In this document: one piece after another, positions 43,861 through 52,800 of the stretch
Layout: every line of letters starts with the position of its first letter
Position numbering within the stretch: the stretch's first letter is position 1
Origin: Chara braunii
Taxonomy: Eukaryota > Streptophyta > Charophyceae > Charales > Characeae
Length of the DNA: 56,598 nucleotides
NCBI GenBank assembly: GCA_003427395.1
Contig: BFEA01000633.1
Coordinates: forward strand, 61,155-117,752
Reading direction: 5' to 3'
Notes under the pieces: generated by a model
Told to the model about the DNA's origin: nothing
Seen by the model: only the letters and a program-made list of their open reading frames with translations
Database searches by the model: none
Program-made: the position numbers and the translations under genes

Positions 43861-44236
43861 CATGGACCGAAGCCCTAACGGTCTTAACCTAAATGAAAAA
43901 AATGATGCAGTCAAATTCAACCATCTATAACGCGTGTAGACACCTGTGTTCACAGGGCAATGCCATATTTACATCACAACTTTGAAATTTGAATTCGTGG
44001 TGGATGCATGTGTCCGCGATTCTAACCAAATTAACTTCAACAAATCCAAATGTGAAAGATTCTCCTTTCACTTCTTTCTGATAGGTGAATGCACTATGAG
44101 ACAGAAAAAGGAACAAGGAAAAAGGATCAGTGTGTAGTGATGCCATTTGTGCTATTGTAAGATGTGCGTTCCACTCCCATCCTATCCTATGCTCAGTCTA
44201 AGGACTTTTAGAAAGAAGAATCCAGAGAATCCAGCT

Positions 44237-44267
<31 letters not shown>

Positions 44268-44523
44268 GCCCTCACTGGCAGATCAGATCACGCAGATTTC
44301 AGGGTCTCCTTAGACACATTCAAGTTGACAATTGTTTGAATTTGCGTATCTAGCTGTATTTGCGCTCAGATACCATGGCACAGATAGGAAACTTCTTGCC
44401 AAGTGTTATTCCCACAACGACCTGATGACATTACCTAGAAAAAAAAAAAAAGTGAAAACATCTCTAGGATGTCATAATGTCCTTCAGTTTCAAGGTGTAC
44501 AAACTCTACACAACCATCTTTTA

Positions 44524-44980
44524 GGGCAAACTCGCACAAGGACATTTTTTTACTTATTTATGGACCTAATTGCGATCAGAAACATCCAAGTCGGGCTGTC
44601 AAAAAAAATGGGGAGAAGTGATAAACCCACCCCAAGACGAAACCTTTGTTTTCATTTCCCCCCAAAGTGCGGCAAAAAGTGTTGCAGGGCCCAAAACGAC
44701 TTTTCCTGTCTGACTCATTTTTGCACCCTGGCTGGGCCGGTCAAGTCCGCTGCAGAAAAATGGCCGGAAACTGTTTTACAGGGTGCAGATATGACGCCCA
44801 ACGTCATTTTGGGCCCTCTGGCACTTTTTGCCCCATTTGGGGGGAAACCAATACGAAGGTTTCGTCGGGTTGAGGGGGGGGGGGGTTCAGAACTTCTCCC
44901 CACAAAATTGAAAAAATGGGGNGGAATTGATTTTCAAGTGGGGAAAGGTACTGGTGGATAGAGCTAGTGTAAGTATGCCC
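44524..44980. mobile_element. Foldback TIR element, 457 bp, TTA target duplication
   Basis: The left end GGGCAAACTCGCACAAGGAC and the right end (reverse complement GGGCATACTTACACTAGCTC) are related. TTA lies on both sides (44521-44523, 44981-44983). Inside, 44627-44735 and 44786-44885 are imperfect inverted repeats of about 105 bp (GACGAAACCTTTGTTTTCAT versus its complement). One undetermined base is at 44922. A left end of the same family, without a partner, lies near 38681. Confidence 0.75.
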
Positions 44981-45096
44981 TTACTAATTTTCAAAAACCT
45001 TTGCAAGGTTGGTTGACATTCAAGTGCACGCCACGTCCTCAAATCTAAGAAAAAGTGAAAACATTTGTAGAACTGCCCAAGAGCAAGCTCAGTGGG

Positions 45097-45170
45097 TACC
45101 CCCATGAACTGTAGAAATAGTGAAATACAGACCAGAGTTCAAATCCAGATGATGGAACTTGATTGATGAG
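45097..45170 (+). mobile_element. tRNA-like SINE head
   Basis: CAAGCTCAGTGGGTACC resembles an A-box and CAGAGTTCAAATCCAGATG a good B-box, about 50 bp apart. The intervening sequence does not form a clean anticodon arm, so a tRNA-derived SINE is the best reading. Confidence 0.5.
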
Positions 45171-47325
45171 TAAAACCAGATATTTCTGAATTGCCAGGAG
45201 CCAGGACCGACTAGGTCCACTTTACGCTTGTGCTCTGAGGTTTTCGATCACGTGCGGCCGTCCGTGACAAAGGTCAGTCGTTCATCGTTTGCGTATCTGT
45301 GACGAACCAGCTTCCGGACCTGCGCTAACTTTCGGACCCCTTCTCTCCCCCGTCATTTCTCTGCATCTAGATGTGTCTCGTTAGACCCCTGAACCCCCCC
45401 CCTCCCCCTCTCTCTCTGTTTTTGCTCGATTAAAGGTACCTCGTTGAAATCTGTCAATTCTTTTTTTTTGTAAATGCATGGGAATTTCTCGCGCCTTAGC
45501 GAGCGCGCTCGGAATTTGGCTCGACAGTTAGGAATTCCGGAATTAACGGAATACCACGCGACCTTTCGCGCGGGAATGTTATCGACCTCGACCTGGAAAA
45601 CTCTGGGAATTCTTGTAGGAATATGGATGGACGAAGGACTTTCTTTCTTTTTCGCGCCTACTTTGCACGCAGACATGGTACTTTCAATTTTTGAATTAGC
45701 ATAGGATTGGGGAAAACTGCAACTGTTGCGGTGCCCATTCTCCTTTGGCCGACCGGCGCCATGCAAGCAAGCTCCCTCCTCCTTCCTCCCTGCGCCCCTC
45801 TCGAAGCCTCCCTTCGCTCGCACATGCTTTCTCGTCCCCTCCCCCTGTAACTACTTTTCCCTCTCCTTCCCAACGCGCGCCCTTTTTTTCTTTCTTGATC
45901 ATCTGAATCTTGGACCCGTTTCGCGCTATCCTTCGCCCTCCTCTTCTTCCCGCTCTAAGATCCGCCCGCACTCAAAAACCCGGTCGATCCTCTCTCCCCA
46001 TCTAGCCAAGGAGAAGCGCCGTGTAAGTTCTTACTGCGCGACGATTCTGATTGGCTGAGATCGAGTTGAGAGGGATCAACATGGCTTTCGACGGATGATT
46101 ACTCTCAAGCCCTCCCTTACCCTCCTCTACCTCACTCTTCGTCTTTCCCTGCGTCTCTCTCTCGTCTCGCAACTATAAATTCCGTCGGCGCACCCGCAAT
46201 TCTCTCTCTCAACTCGCCAGCCAGCTTCCGGGAAGCAGGGGCTAGGTGACGTGTGTAATGCGAGTCGGAAAGTCCTAACGAGCCGACTGTAGACTGGCTG
46301 GCGGTGCGCTGGATCGTCACTACGGACTGTGGGATCTGGGCAAGCCACGCCGAGGCTAGGGTGGCGGGGTGACGATCGCAGTATTGGATGGTGACACGTG
46401 ACGGCCGGGATCGTCAGTGCACAAATGAAGACAAGTAATTTGAGTTGAGTGGATGATTGGCCCGGGGCCATGTTGGAATTTGACGGCGAGTATGCCCCCT
46501 TGTTGCGAGTATGCCCCCTTGGTGTGAGCTCACGGCGGTAAAGTCGGACCCTCTCTTGCATTCCCAGTGTGACATCTCCCTCCTGGCATGATATTCTCGC
46601 ATGTCTCTCTCTCTCTCCCTCTCCTTCTCTTCTCTCGCTGATGTGAATACTCATGTATGAGAGTCGATCTTTCGGTTTGTGATGGAATGAGCACTTATAA
46701 ATGTATGCTCGGAAGAACTTCTTCCGGAACTCTTCCATTAGTTTCCTGGGTAATCCCCGAACTTGCTGAGACTTGATCACCTTGTCTTGTAAACGGTGGA
46801 TGTGTGTGTAAGTTAGTGTAACAATCATCGAAAGATATTGTGATTGCTCACTTTTGACACAATAAGGCAGGAGCGTTGCATGGCGGCCGCCTCTCGCACC
46901 TTCCACAGTAAATGCATGCATATAGGCACGAAATTCGTTTTTTTTTTATTAAGACACCATCCGACGGATCGATGACAGAGGCAATGTTGTTGGGATTTGT
47001 TCGAGAATGCAAGAGTGTTTGGATCTGCTGAGGTTGTGATTTGGGACATACCGCACATGCCATCTGCCCTATAATGCGCAACATATGCAGCATACCCTCG
47101 TAGAATAATGAGGGAATTCAAAGCCACGTGCGATCAGTACACATGAACAGTGGCCGCACCTCACTATACACGAGTCTGCGTCTCTCTCTGTGAACTGTCC
47201 TTTCCCTCTTCGTTTTTTGTTGGAATCTTCACACTATCGTTCTAGTCGATCGATAAGTTGTGTATTTCTTGACTCTGAATCTGCGATGAATGATTGAGGA
47301 TATCTTTGGTGTCTGATTGATTGCC
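45171..47325. other. Probable LTR/leader region, no gene recognised
   Basis: A TATA-like ACTATAAATT lies at 46172 after a CTCTCTCGTCTCG run, and TTATAAATG at 46694. An open frame at 45474-45704 (HGNFSRLSERARNLARQLGI) has no known domain. Part of this stretch may be the upstream portion of the LTR that ends near 48086, but I could not find its left boundary. Confidence 0.35.
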
Positions 47326-47757
47326 ATGTGGACTGACGGGCTCAATCCGACTAGGCGCCGGCCTCCCATATCCCCACCTCGCCCTTTCCCGTATAACGAG
47401 AAAAGGCCGCGTGTGTGTGAGTGGGACGTACGAGACGTCGTCGCAAAGATCGGTGGGCAATATTACTTCCCTCCTGAAAATCTGTGTTCTGGGTTTATCG
47501 GCGCTGGGTTTGTCATTATCGATACCTATTTTCCACCATACTCGTTACTATTACCATTCAACGAGTTGATCGTCATCCCATGGTCGGAAGTGGCGCCCCA
47601 TTGGCCTAACACGATGTGTAGTGACTGCCAACGCTTCGATCACTACCAATCAATGGGCTTCCATTACCGAGTATGGAATGAGAACAAGCATAAGAAAAGG
47701 GCCACGCGATTGAGGTCATCCACGTCAGATTCGGAGTTGTGTAACAAGCGGCGTTGA
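47326..47757 (+). CDS. Unknown 143-aa protein, apparently LTR-borne
   Basis: The ATG at 47326 gives 143 residues ending TGA. Blocks are RPFPYNEKRPRVCEWDVRDV, GFIGAGFVIIDTYFPPYSLL, LPFNELIVIPWSEVAPHWP, CSDCQRF (Cys pair) and a basic C-terminus with SDSELCNKRR. A decayed relative at 7990-7590 shares all of these. No signal peptide or membrane segment is evident. The ORF ends 328 bp before a primer-binding site, and in both copies the sequence between ORF and that point is conserved. It could therefore lie inside the 5' LTR of the Ty3-type element. It could also be a captured host gene. The family is not recognised. Confidence 0.6.
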   Translation: MWTDGLNPTRRRPPISPPRPFPYNEKRPRVCEWDVRDVVAKIGGQYYFPPENLCSGFIGAGFVIIDTYFPPYSLLLPFNELIVIPWSEVAPHWPNTMCSDCQRFDHYQSMGFHYRVWNENKHKKRATRLRSSTSDSELCNKRR

Positions 47758-48085
47758 GAGCTAGTCCGAAAGCGGGATACAAAGTACGTGCCCACCCCCT
47801 TTCGCTCCAAACGAAGGGTCGTGGCTCGGTGGGAGGATAGACAATATGTTCTGGATTGACATTGAACTTCTCGCGTCACGAACCCCGCGCGCGAGCTTCT
47901 TCACAACCCGCGTCGCAATCCACCAGTTCTCTCACTGCATCAGACCAACACGGGGAATCTCAGTTCTGTCTGTGTCCCCACACTCAATTTCCTAAAAATC
48001 CTTGACACACCCCATCTTGCTGTTTTTCGGGGCCTTCTTTCCGCACCTTTAACACTCCGAACGGAAGACAGCAGAGGGCGTGAGG

Positions 48086-48100
48086 TTGGTATCGGAGCTG
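48086..48100 (+). other. Primer-binding site for initiator tRNA-Met
   Basis: TTGGTATCGGAGCTG matches the usual plant retrotransposon site TGGTATCAGAGC at 11 of 12 positions. It marks the end of the 5' LTR just upstream. Reverse transcription of LTR elements starts at this site. The mismatch is A to G. Confidence 0.75.
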
Positions 48101-48216
48101 ACACGTGTCAGTTTTGACGTTAGTGAGACGAGCTGGCAAGAGGAAGATCAGCTAAACAATCTAATCGCCTCAGTCCTCCCGTCACTCGGCAAAGGTCCGT
48201 CGAGGCTCGAATAGAG

Positions 48217-49772
48217 ATGCCCATGGTTGATGCTCATGGAACGCCTCCCCGGGTGATGGTAAGCATCCCCGCTACCTTCCCCTTCTATCCTAACTACACT
48301 CATCCAGAGGCATGGCTTGAAGTCGTGCACGCACAGGGTTATGGCGCCGAGGACCTTCCCCGCGTCATCACCCTGTTACTCTGAAACACCGCGCAAATTG
48401 GTTCAAAAGGCACCGATGGGTAGATTGGGACACTTTTAAGAGAGCGTTCCTAGCGCGATTTGACGCGGTCAGCGAAGCTGCTGCATGGTTCATACTGAAA
48501 ACCCGTCCGCAGGAACCAGGGGAATTGCTACCCAACTTTGTGGACTGATTTCATAGCGCCCTCGACAAATCAGGACGGAAAGAAAACGCTGCCCGATATT
48601 TGTTCATCGATTATCTCCGTAATCCCGTGTTGAAGGCGAAGTTACAGAAAAAGGTCCCTCCTAAGACTAACCAACTGTTCGTCATCATAGCTAAAGCCCT
48701 TGAGCTAGATCTGCTGGACACGCGTAAGTATATTAGTCAGGGAGAAGAAGACATTTTGGACACGATCCAGGATGTGGCGGCCAAGAGACGGTCATGGCTC
48801 AGAGCGGTGGGACGATTTTACCCTCGCCCCGATCATGACTACCAAGATGGCCCCACTCCGGATTCCTCCCCGTATCACTCCCTGCCTCTCCCGAAACCTC
48901 CTCTTCCCCCTAAAGTGGCGCCCGTGAACACGGTCATGGCCCAAGATGTTGCATCAGTACCCATCACCAACTTGCATCTGGCTCAGATGATCCATTATAC
49001 CGCTACGACTAAACAGTCTGAGTGGATGAATAACCTGCTCCAGATGCAGGCTTCTTAGATGGATCGACTGGAACAGATTATGACAAAACTAGTAAAAGCT
49101 AATTCCAGCCCTTCCCGCCCTGTCCCCACTCAGTACCTGCTGCTTACTGCCCCTCCCGCACGCAGACCAGCCCCTCCTGCCGCCCCCCTTCATATGGCTA
49201 ACCCAGCAGGGAGGATCGAATGCTACAACTGTAAACAGTCGGGACACTTCGCGCGGTGATGCCCTCAGCTGAAACGTAATCAGCCACCCCCTGCAGCCGC
49301 GCCCGTGGCCCTGAATCAAGGTCGGGTAGTCGCTGTATTGGAACACGCAAGGAAAGTTTCCCCCTTCATCGCCGATCAACCACCTTCGACCGATCCGGTC
49401 GCATCCACATCGAGATCATCTTCCGAGGCCGCAGAGATCGTCGATCCCGCCGAGTACCTCTAATTGGTCGGACTAATCGGAGCGATCCGACATGCCAAAG
49501 ACGAACTCGATTGAGTCGAACGCACATCAGAACCAGGACCACAATTTCAAACAGGAGAGATCGATGTCCTACAGACACTCAAACAGTTGGACATCCGAGT
49601 GTCGGTCCCTATAGGACACTTGCTGACCATATCCGAAGCTGCAAATGGCAAACTCCTGCAGCAATGCCAGAAGAATCAAAAGCGCTTTACCTGCCAGCAC
49701 GTTCAGCGTATGTTGAAGAAAAAGAAAAAAGACGAGAGTGAGACGAGTCCCCCCCCCTGCGATCGAGTCTAG
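48217..49772 (+). pseudogene. Ty3-type retrotransposon gag, decayed
   Basis: A first frame (ATG 48217 to TGA 48384) encodes PATFPFYPNYTHPEAWLEVV and GYGAEDLPRVITLLL. A frame change near 48384 leads to ANWFKRHRWVDWDTFKRAFL, ELLPNFV and AARYLFIDYLRNPVL, the capsid-like core of plant and algal Ty3 gag. In the same register it continues through TGA 48546, TAG 49056, TGA 49257, TAA 49461 and TGA 49512 to TAG 49770. A zinc knuckle CX2CX4HX4C is at 49221-49262 (CYNCKQSGHFAR, stop, C). Each stop is one C-to-T step from CGA, CAG or CAA. No reverse transcriptase or integrase follows in the window. The gene packages element RNA in a working element; this copy cannot. Confidence 0.8.
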
Positions 49773-50385
49773 CGCACCTGAAATGACGAGAATCGCCGCC
49801 ATTTCTTACGTCGAGAAAGGTCATTTTGTACGTGTCCGATCGGTCTTGTGGAAAAGTGCGGAATGTGATTGCGAAGTCTGGGGTAAACCATTTAATGCGC
49901 TTATCAACACTGGATCATCATCCGTAGCTATCTCCTTGAACACAGTCAGAAAGACTGGACGTCTGAACTCTATCCTTCCTCTACCAGTGAGGGACAATTA
50001 CGTCTCGGCTGATGAAGAGGCTATGAATATCGTAGGGATCATTGAGAACGTTGCGATCAAGGTGGGCCAGGTACATGTGCTGGTTAACGCATTGGTTATC
50101 GACGTACACACTTATTCGATACTGTTAGGGCTGCCCTGGGTGATGGCGGTAGGCGCACGGATCCATTTCGATTCTAAACAATTGGTTTTCACCCATACGG
50201 GAAGGAAACCTCAGGCACTTCCTTTACGAGTCTCTACTCGATCGCCGAAGAAACATCCCAGTATTGGCCGGATAGGAATGATCCAGAACCCGGAGGAGTC
50301 TCTACTAAACCACGACGAAGAGCAACACCCTGTGTGGGAAGACGTCGAGACGAGTTTGACGAACATGATTACAAGGAGGAACTGA
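49738..50385 (+). pseudogene. Retropepsin-like protease with mutated catalytic Asp
   Basis: A 215-codon frame in +1 register to gag overlaps it at a run of nine C (49749-49757). It has the retropepsin flap-and-fold pattern: PFNALINTGSSSVAISL at residues 52-67 and TYSILLGLPWV at 125-135. The active site DTG/S is NTG (AAC at 49906-49908), a single G-to-A change that removes the catalytic Asp. The rest of the fold looks intact. The frame shift at the C-run could be programmed or a simple indel. Confidence 0.8.
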
Positions 50386-50941
50386 GTGGTATGCCTAGTA
50401 AAGAGGAGTGGGAGAAATTAGTCGAAATGTTCGATTGCTAGACTAAAGAAAAATTCCGAATGATCCCCACAATCGCTCGAACATTTGGACCGAGCTCGGA
50501 AAATAGCGAGTGGAGCCATATTCTGTCCATCGAAAAACGGGTCTCCCCAACGTCATTCTTGGTAAAATCGATCTTGCAAATTTCAGACATGGCCGATCTC
50601 TTGGAACCCCCTCGCACGTTGTACGAATGCACGCTTTCACTCCGGGCGAGGTATCAGCAGATGAATCAGTATCTGGACCTTTCTGTCTCCCCACCTAGAT
50701 CGTTACTCATGCAAGGAGCCATGATCGCTTTGATCAAGCAAGAAGCAGAAGCTCCGATAGAGGATGTTCCGGATCTCATGCAGGAAATGACTGGGTTAAC
50801 AGGAGTAGACTCAGTAAAGATAGCAAAAGGCGTCGTCGACTCTGAAACCGACGCAGAGATTAAAGAGACTGAGATGATCAGCCCGGCTGATTCAACCGGT
50901 CGCACATATGTGTATGTTAGACATCTCTATTTCTGTATTTC
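50386..50941 (+). pseudogene. Pol remnant after protease, cut off by the CT repeat
   Basis: In another frame coding-like sequence continues: DYKEELSGMPSKEEWEKLVE, TAG at 50439, then MIPTIARTFGPSSENSEW and ISDMADLLEPPRTLYECTLS. The acidic stretch DAEIKETEMISPADSTG ends at the CT run. No reverse transcriptase motif (such as YxDD) is visible. The element therefore seems truncated here, and no 3' LTR is found in the window. Confidence 0.5.

Positions 50942-51030
<89 letters not shown>
50942..51030. repeat. (CT)n microsatellite
   Basis: A run of about 89 bp of CT directly follows the retrotransposon remnant. Confidence 0.97.
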
Positions 51031-51033
<3 letters not shown>

Positions 51034-51231
51034 ACCCCCTTCACGTGCAACGCGAATGCTGGCCAGTGCGTACCATCCACCCACTATGAATCCCCCCCGA
51101 TGGCGGCCATGTGCGGCCGAAGCCACGGCTGCGGCCTAGGCTGTGACCCCACTATCGACGCGAATACCCTTACAAAGGTATCCGGCCTGATTTTTGCAAA
51201 TGACAGAAAATAAGTTTTGCTTAGAGTCACA

Positions 51232-51480
51232 AGCCTGCTCAGTTAATCCCCTGAGTCTGCAGGGCAATCAATGCTGGCAGGTCCCATACCCACTCACAGT
51301 CACCGGTTCAGATTTTTCCAAACTATTCTCTTCTCTGTAAATGGGACGCTGGACCCGATTTCCAGCAGGTGACACTCCCCGCCAATAGATGGAGCCTCTC
51401 CTTCGGTGCTAGTGCAGTCTGCTCTTATCAGCAGCACTACCACTGGAAGGGGTGTTTTCGTTTAAAAAAAAAAAAAAAAA
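51232..51480 (+). mobile_element. SINE-like retroposon, full-length type
   Basis: Head CTGCTCAGTTAATCCCCTGA, middle, core GGGACGCTGGACCCGATTTC and GGTGACACTCCCCGCCAATA, 3' segment TCTGCTCTTATCAGCAGCAC, and an A-run at 51463-51481. It is the cleanest full-length copy together with 5460-5758. Confidence 0.7.
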
Positions 51481-52199
51481 ACTGTCACGCGAACTGTGGT
51501 TGTATCTGTTGTTTACGCTGACTGAATAGTTGACTAAGAATAAAGAAATGTGTGGGCGCACAGACTTAAGGCGAGCGTGATCTCTTTTCTTCTTGATGAT
51601 TATAGAGTCAGCGTGGTTGCTGGCCAATTTTGTAATTTTGATTAAACTAAGATTAAAACGATTTTTGTCTGATGACTGAAATGTTTGAGCACGACATATG
51701 CGTACGTATGGAGAAACGACATCGACAACAGTGTGGCTGCGAGATATTTCGGTAGATCCGTGCGCCGTGCGGTATTCGTTTAAATAGGTGTCCGCTAGTA
51801 AGAGGCTCAGCGAGCGGCAGCGCAGGGGTGGTGGAGCGGGGTGAAGAGACCAAGGGATTGAGGGCGCGGTAGGGCTATCCCCCTCGGTTTTGTTTTTAGC
51901 GGAAAAGGAGTAGTATTAGTGACTATTTTTCCCTTGTTCGTTGTTGTACGGCATTTTAATTTTTTTCCTAAATATTTTACTATTTTTACTACCGTTATTA
52001 TTTTTCGTATGTGTCTCGGCGGTCCTTTGATAGGATGCGGCATCGGATTCAAAGACCGATGACCGGACCGACGAAACAGCTCGGGCAGTGTAAATTCTGA
52101 CTTTTTTTAGCTACGTACCGAGGACGTCGAGGCAGTCGAGGACCTTGAGTGTGCACCTTTTGTGACAGGACTGTTTGGGTCCCCACGTGCTCAAACGGC
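51481..52199. other. No gene recognised
   Basis: AT-rich then GC-balanced sequence without recognisable coding or repeat structure. Confidence 0.4.
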
Positions 52200-52800
52200 T
52201 GGTAAGATTCCCCTACCCTGTCCGTCTTGAAACGTGGACCGAGGAGTCAAACGTGCATGTGAACGGGTGGGTGATTAGCCCATTAGGCAGGGCAAACTAG
52301 AGTGGCGGGAGCCTTCTGCAAGAAGGCACAATCCATTTCCCGGGACTGCCGTGAATAGTGAGGGCTAAGTTTGAGCTTGGCCGTTGGGACTTCAAAGGGG
52401 CATGCTGCGGTTCAAAGCGTTGTGGGGAGGTCATTGTGGCAATCGTTCCCATGGGACTTCTCCCAAGTAGGACAGTCCTCAAAGTTCTCACTTGGGTATT
52501 TACTACCATTATCAAAGATCCGCACTAGGACCCGTGGCACCTGGGATCGTACTATAGGTTTGCAGCAGGGGCCGCGCCCAAGATGCCATAATCCGCCACC
52601 AAGGTGGGAGCTTAAAAGGGTGGCAGGCTCTGCGCAGAAAAAGAAAAAAAAAACGGGTAGAGGGAAACCCGGGTGAGACTCACTGAGCTACTGCCCTATG
52701 GATCGTTCATCCAACTGGGAGTAGGGGCGAAAGACTAATCGAACCATCTAGTAGCTGGTTCCCTCCTCCTGAAGTTTTCAAGAAGACTGGAGACTGACCA
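52200..52800 (+). pseudogene. Diverged 25S-rRNA-like segment
   Basis: Two universally conserved eukaryotic large-subunit stretches are present in the right order. At 52229 is CCGTCTTGAAACGTGGACCG followed by AGGAGTCAAACGTGCATGTG and AACGGGTG. At 52723 is TAGGGGCGAAAGACTAATCG followed by AACCATCTAGTAGCTGGTTC and CCTCC. Between them some blocks still align (TAGCCCATTAGGC, GTGGCGGGA, GAGGGAAACCCGGGTGAGAC, GGATCGTTCATCCAACTGGG), but spacers are expanded and an A-run is inserted near 52645. Downstream similarity ends soon after GAAGTTTTC. A normal nuclear copy would match far better, so it is a relic, a very diverged copy, or foreign. Confidence 0.7.

Noticed and set aside
46127-46921. 264-codon minus-strand frame
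   Set aside because: No domain, opposite to the likely LTR promoter region, composition biased by TCTC-rich sequence.
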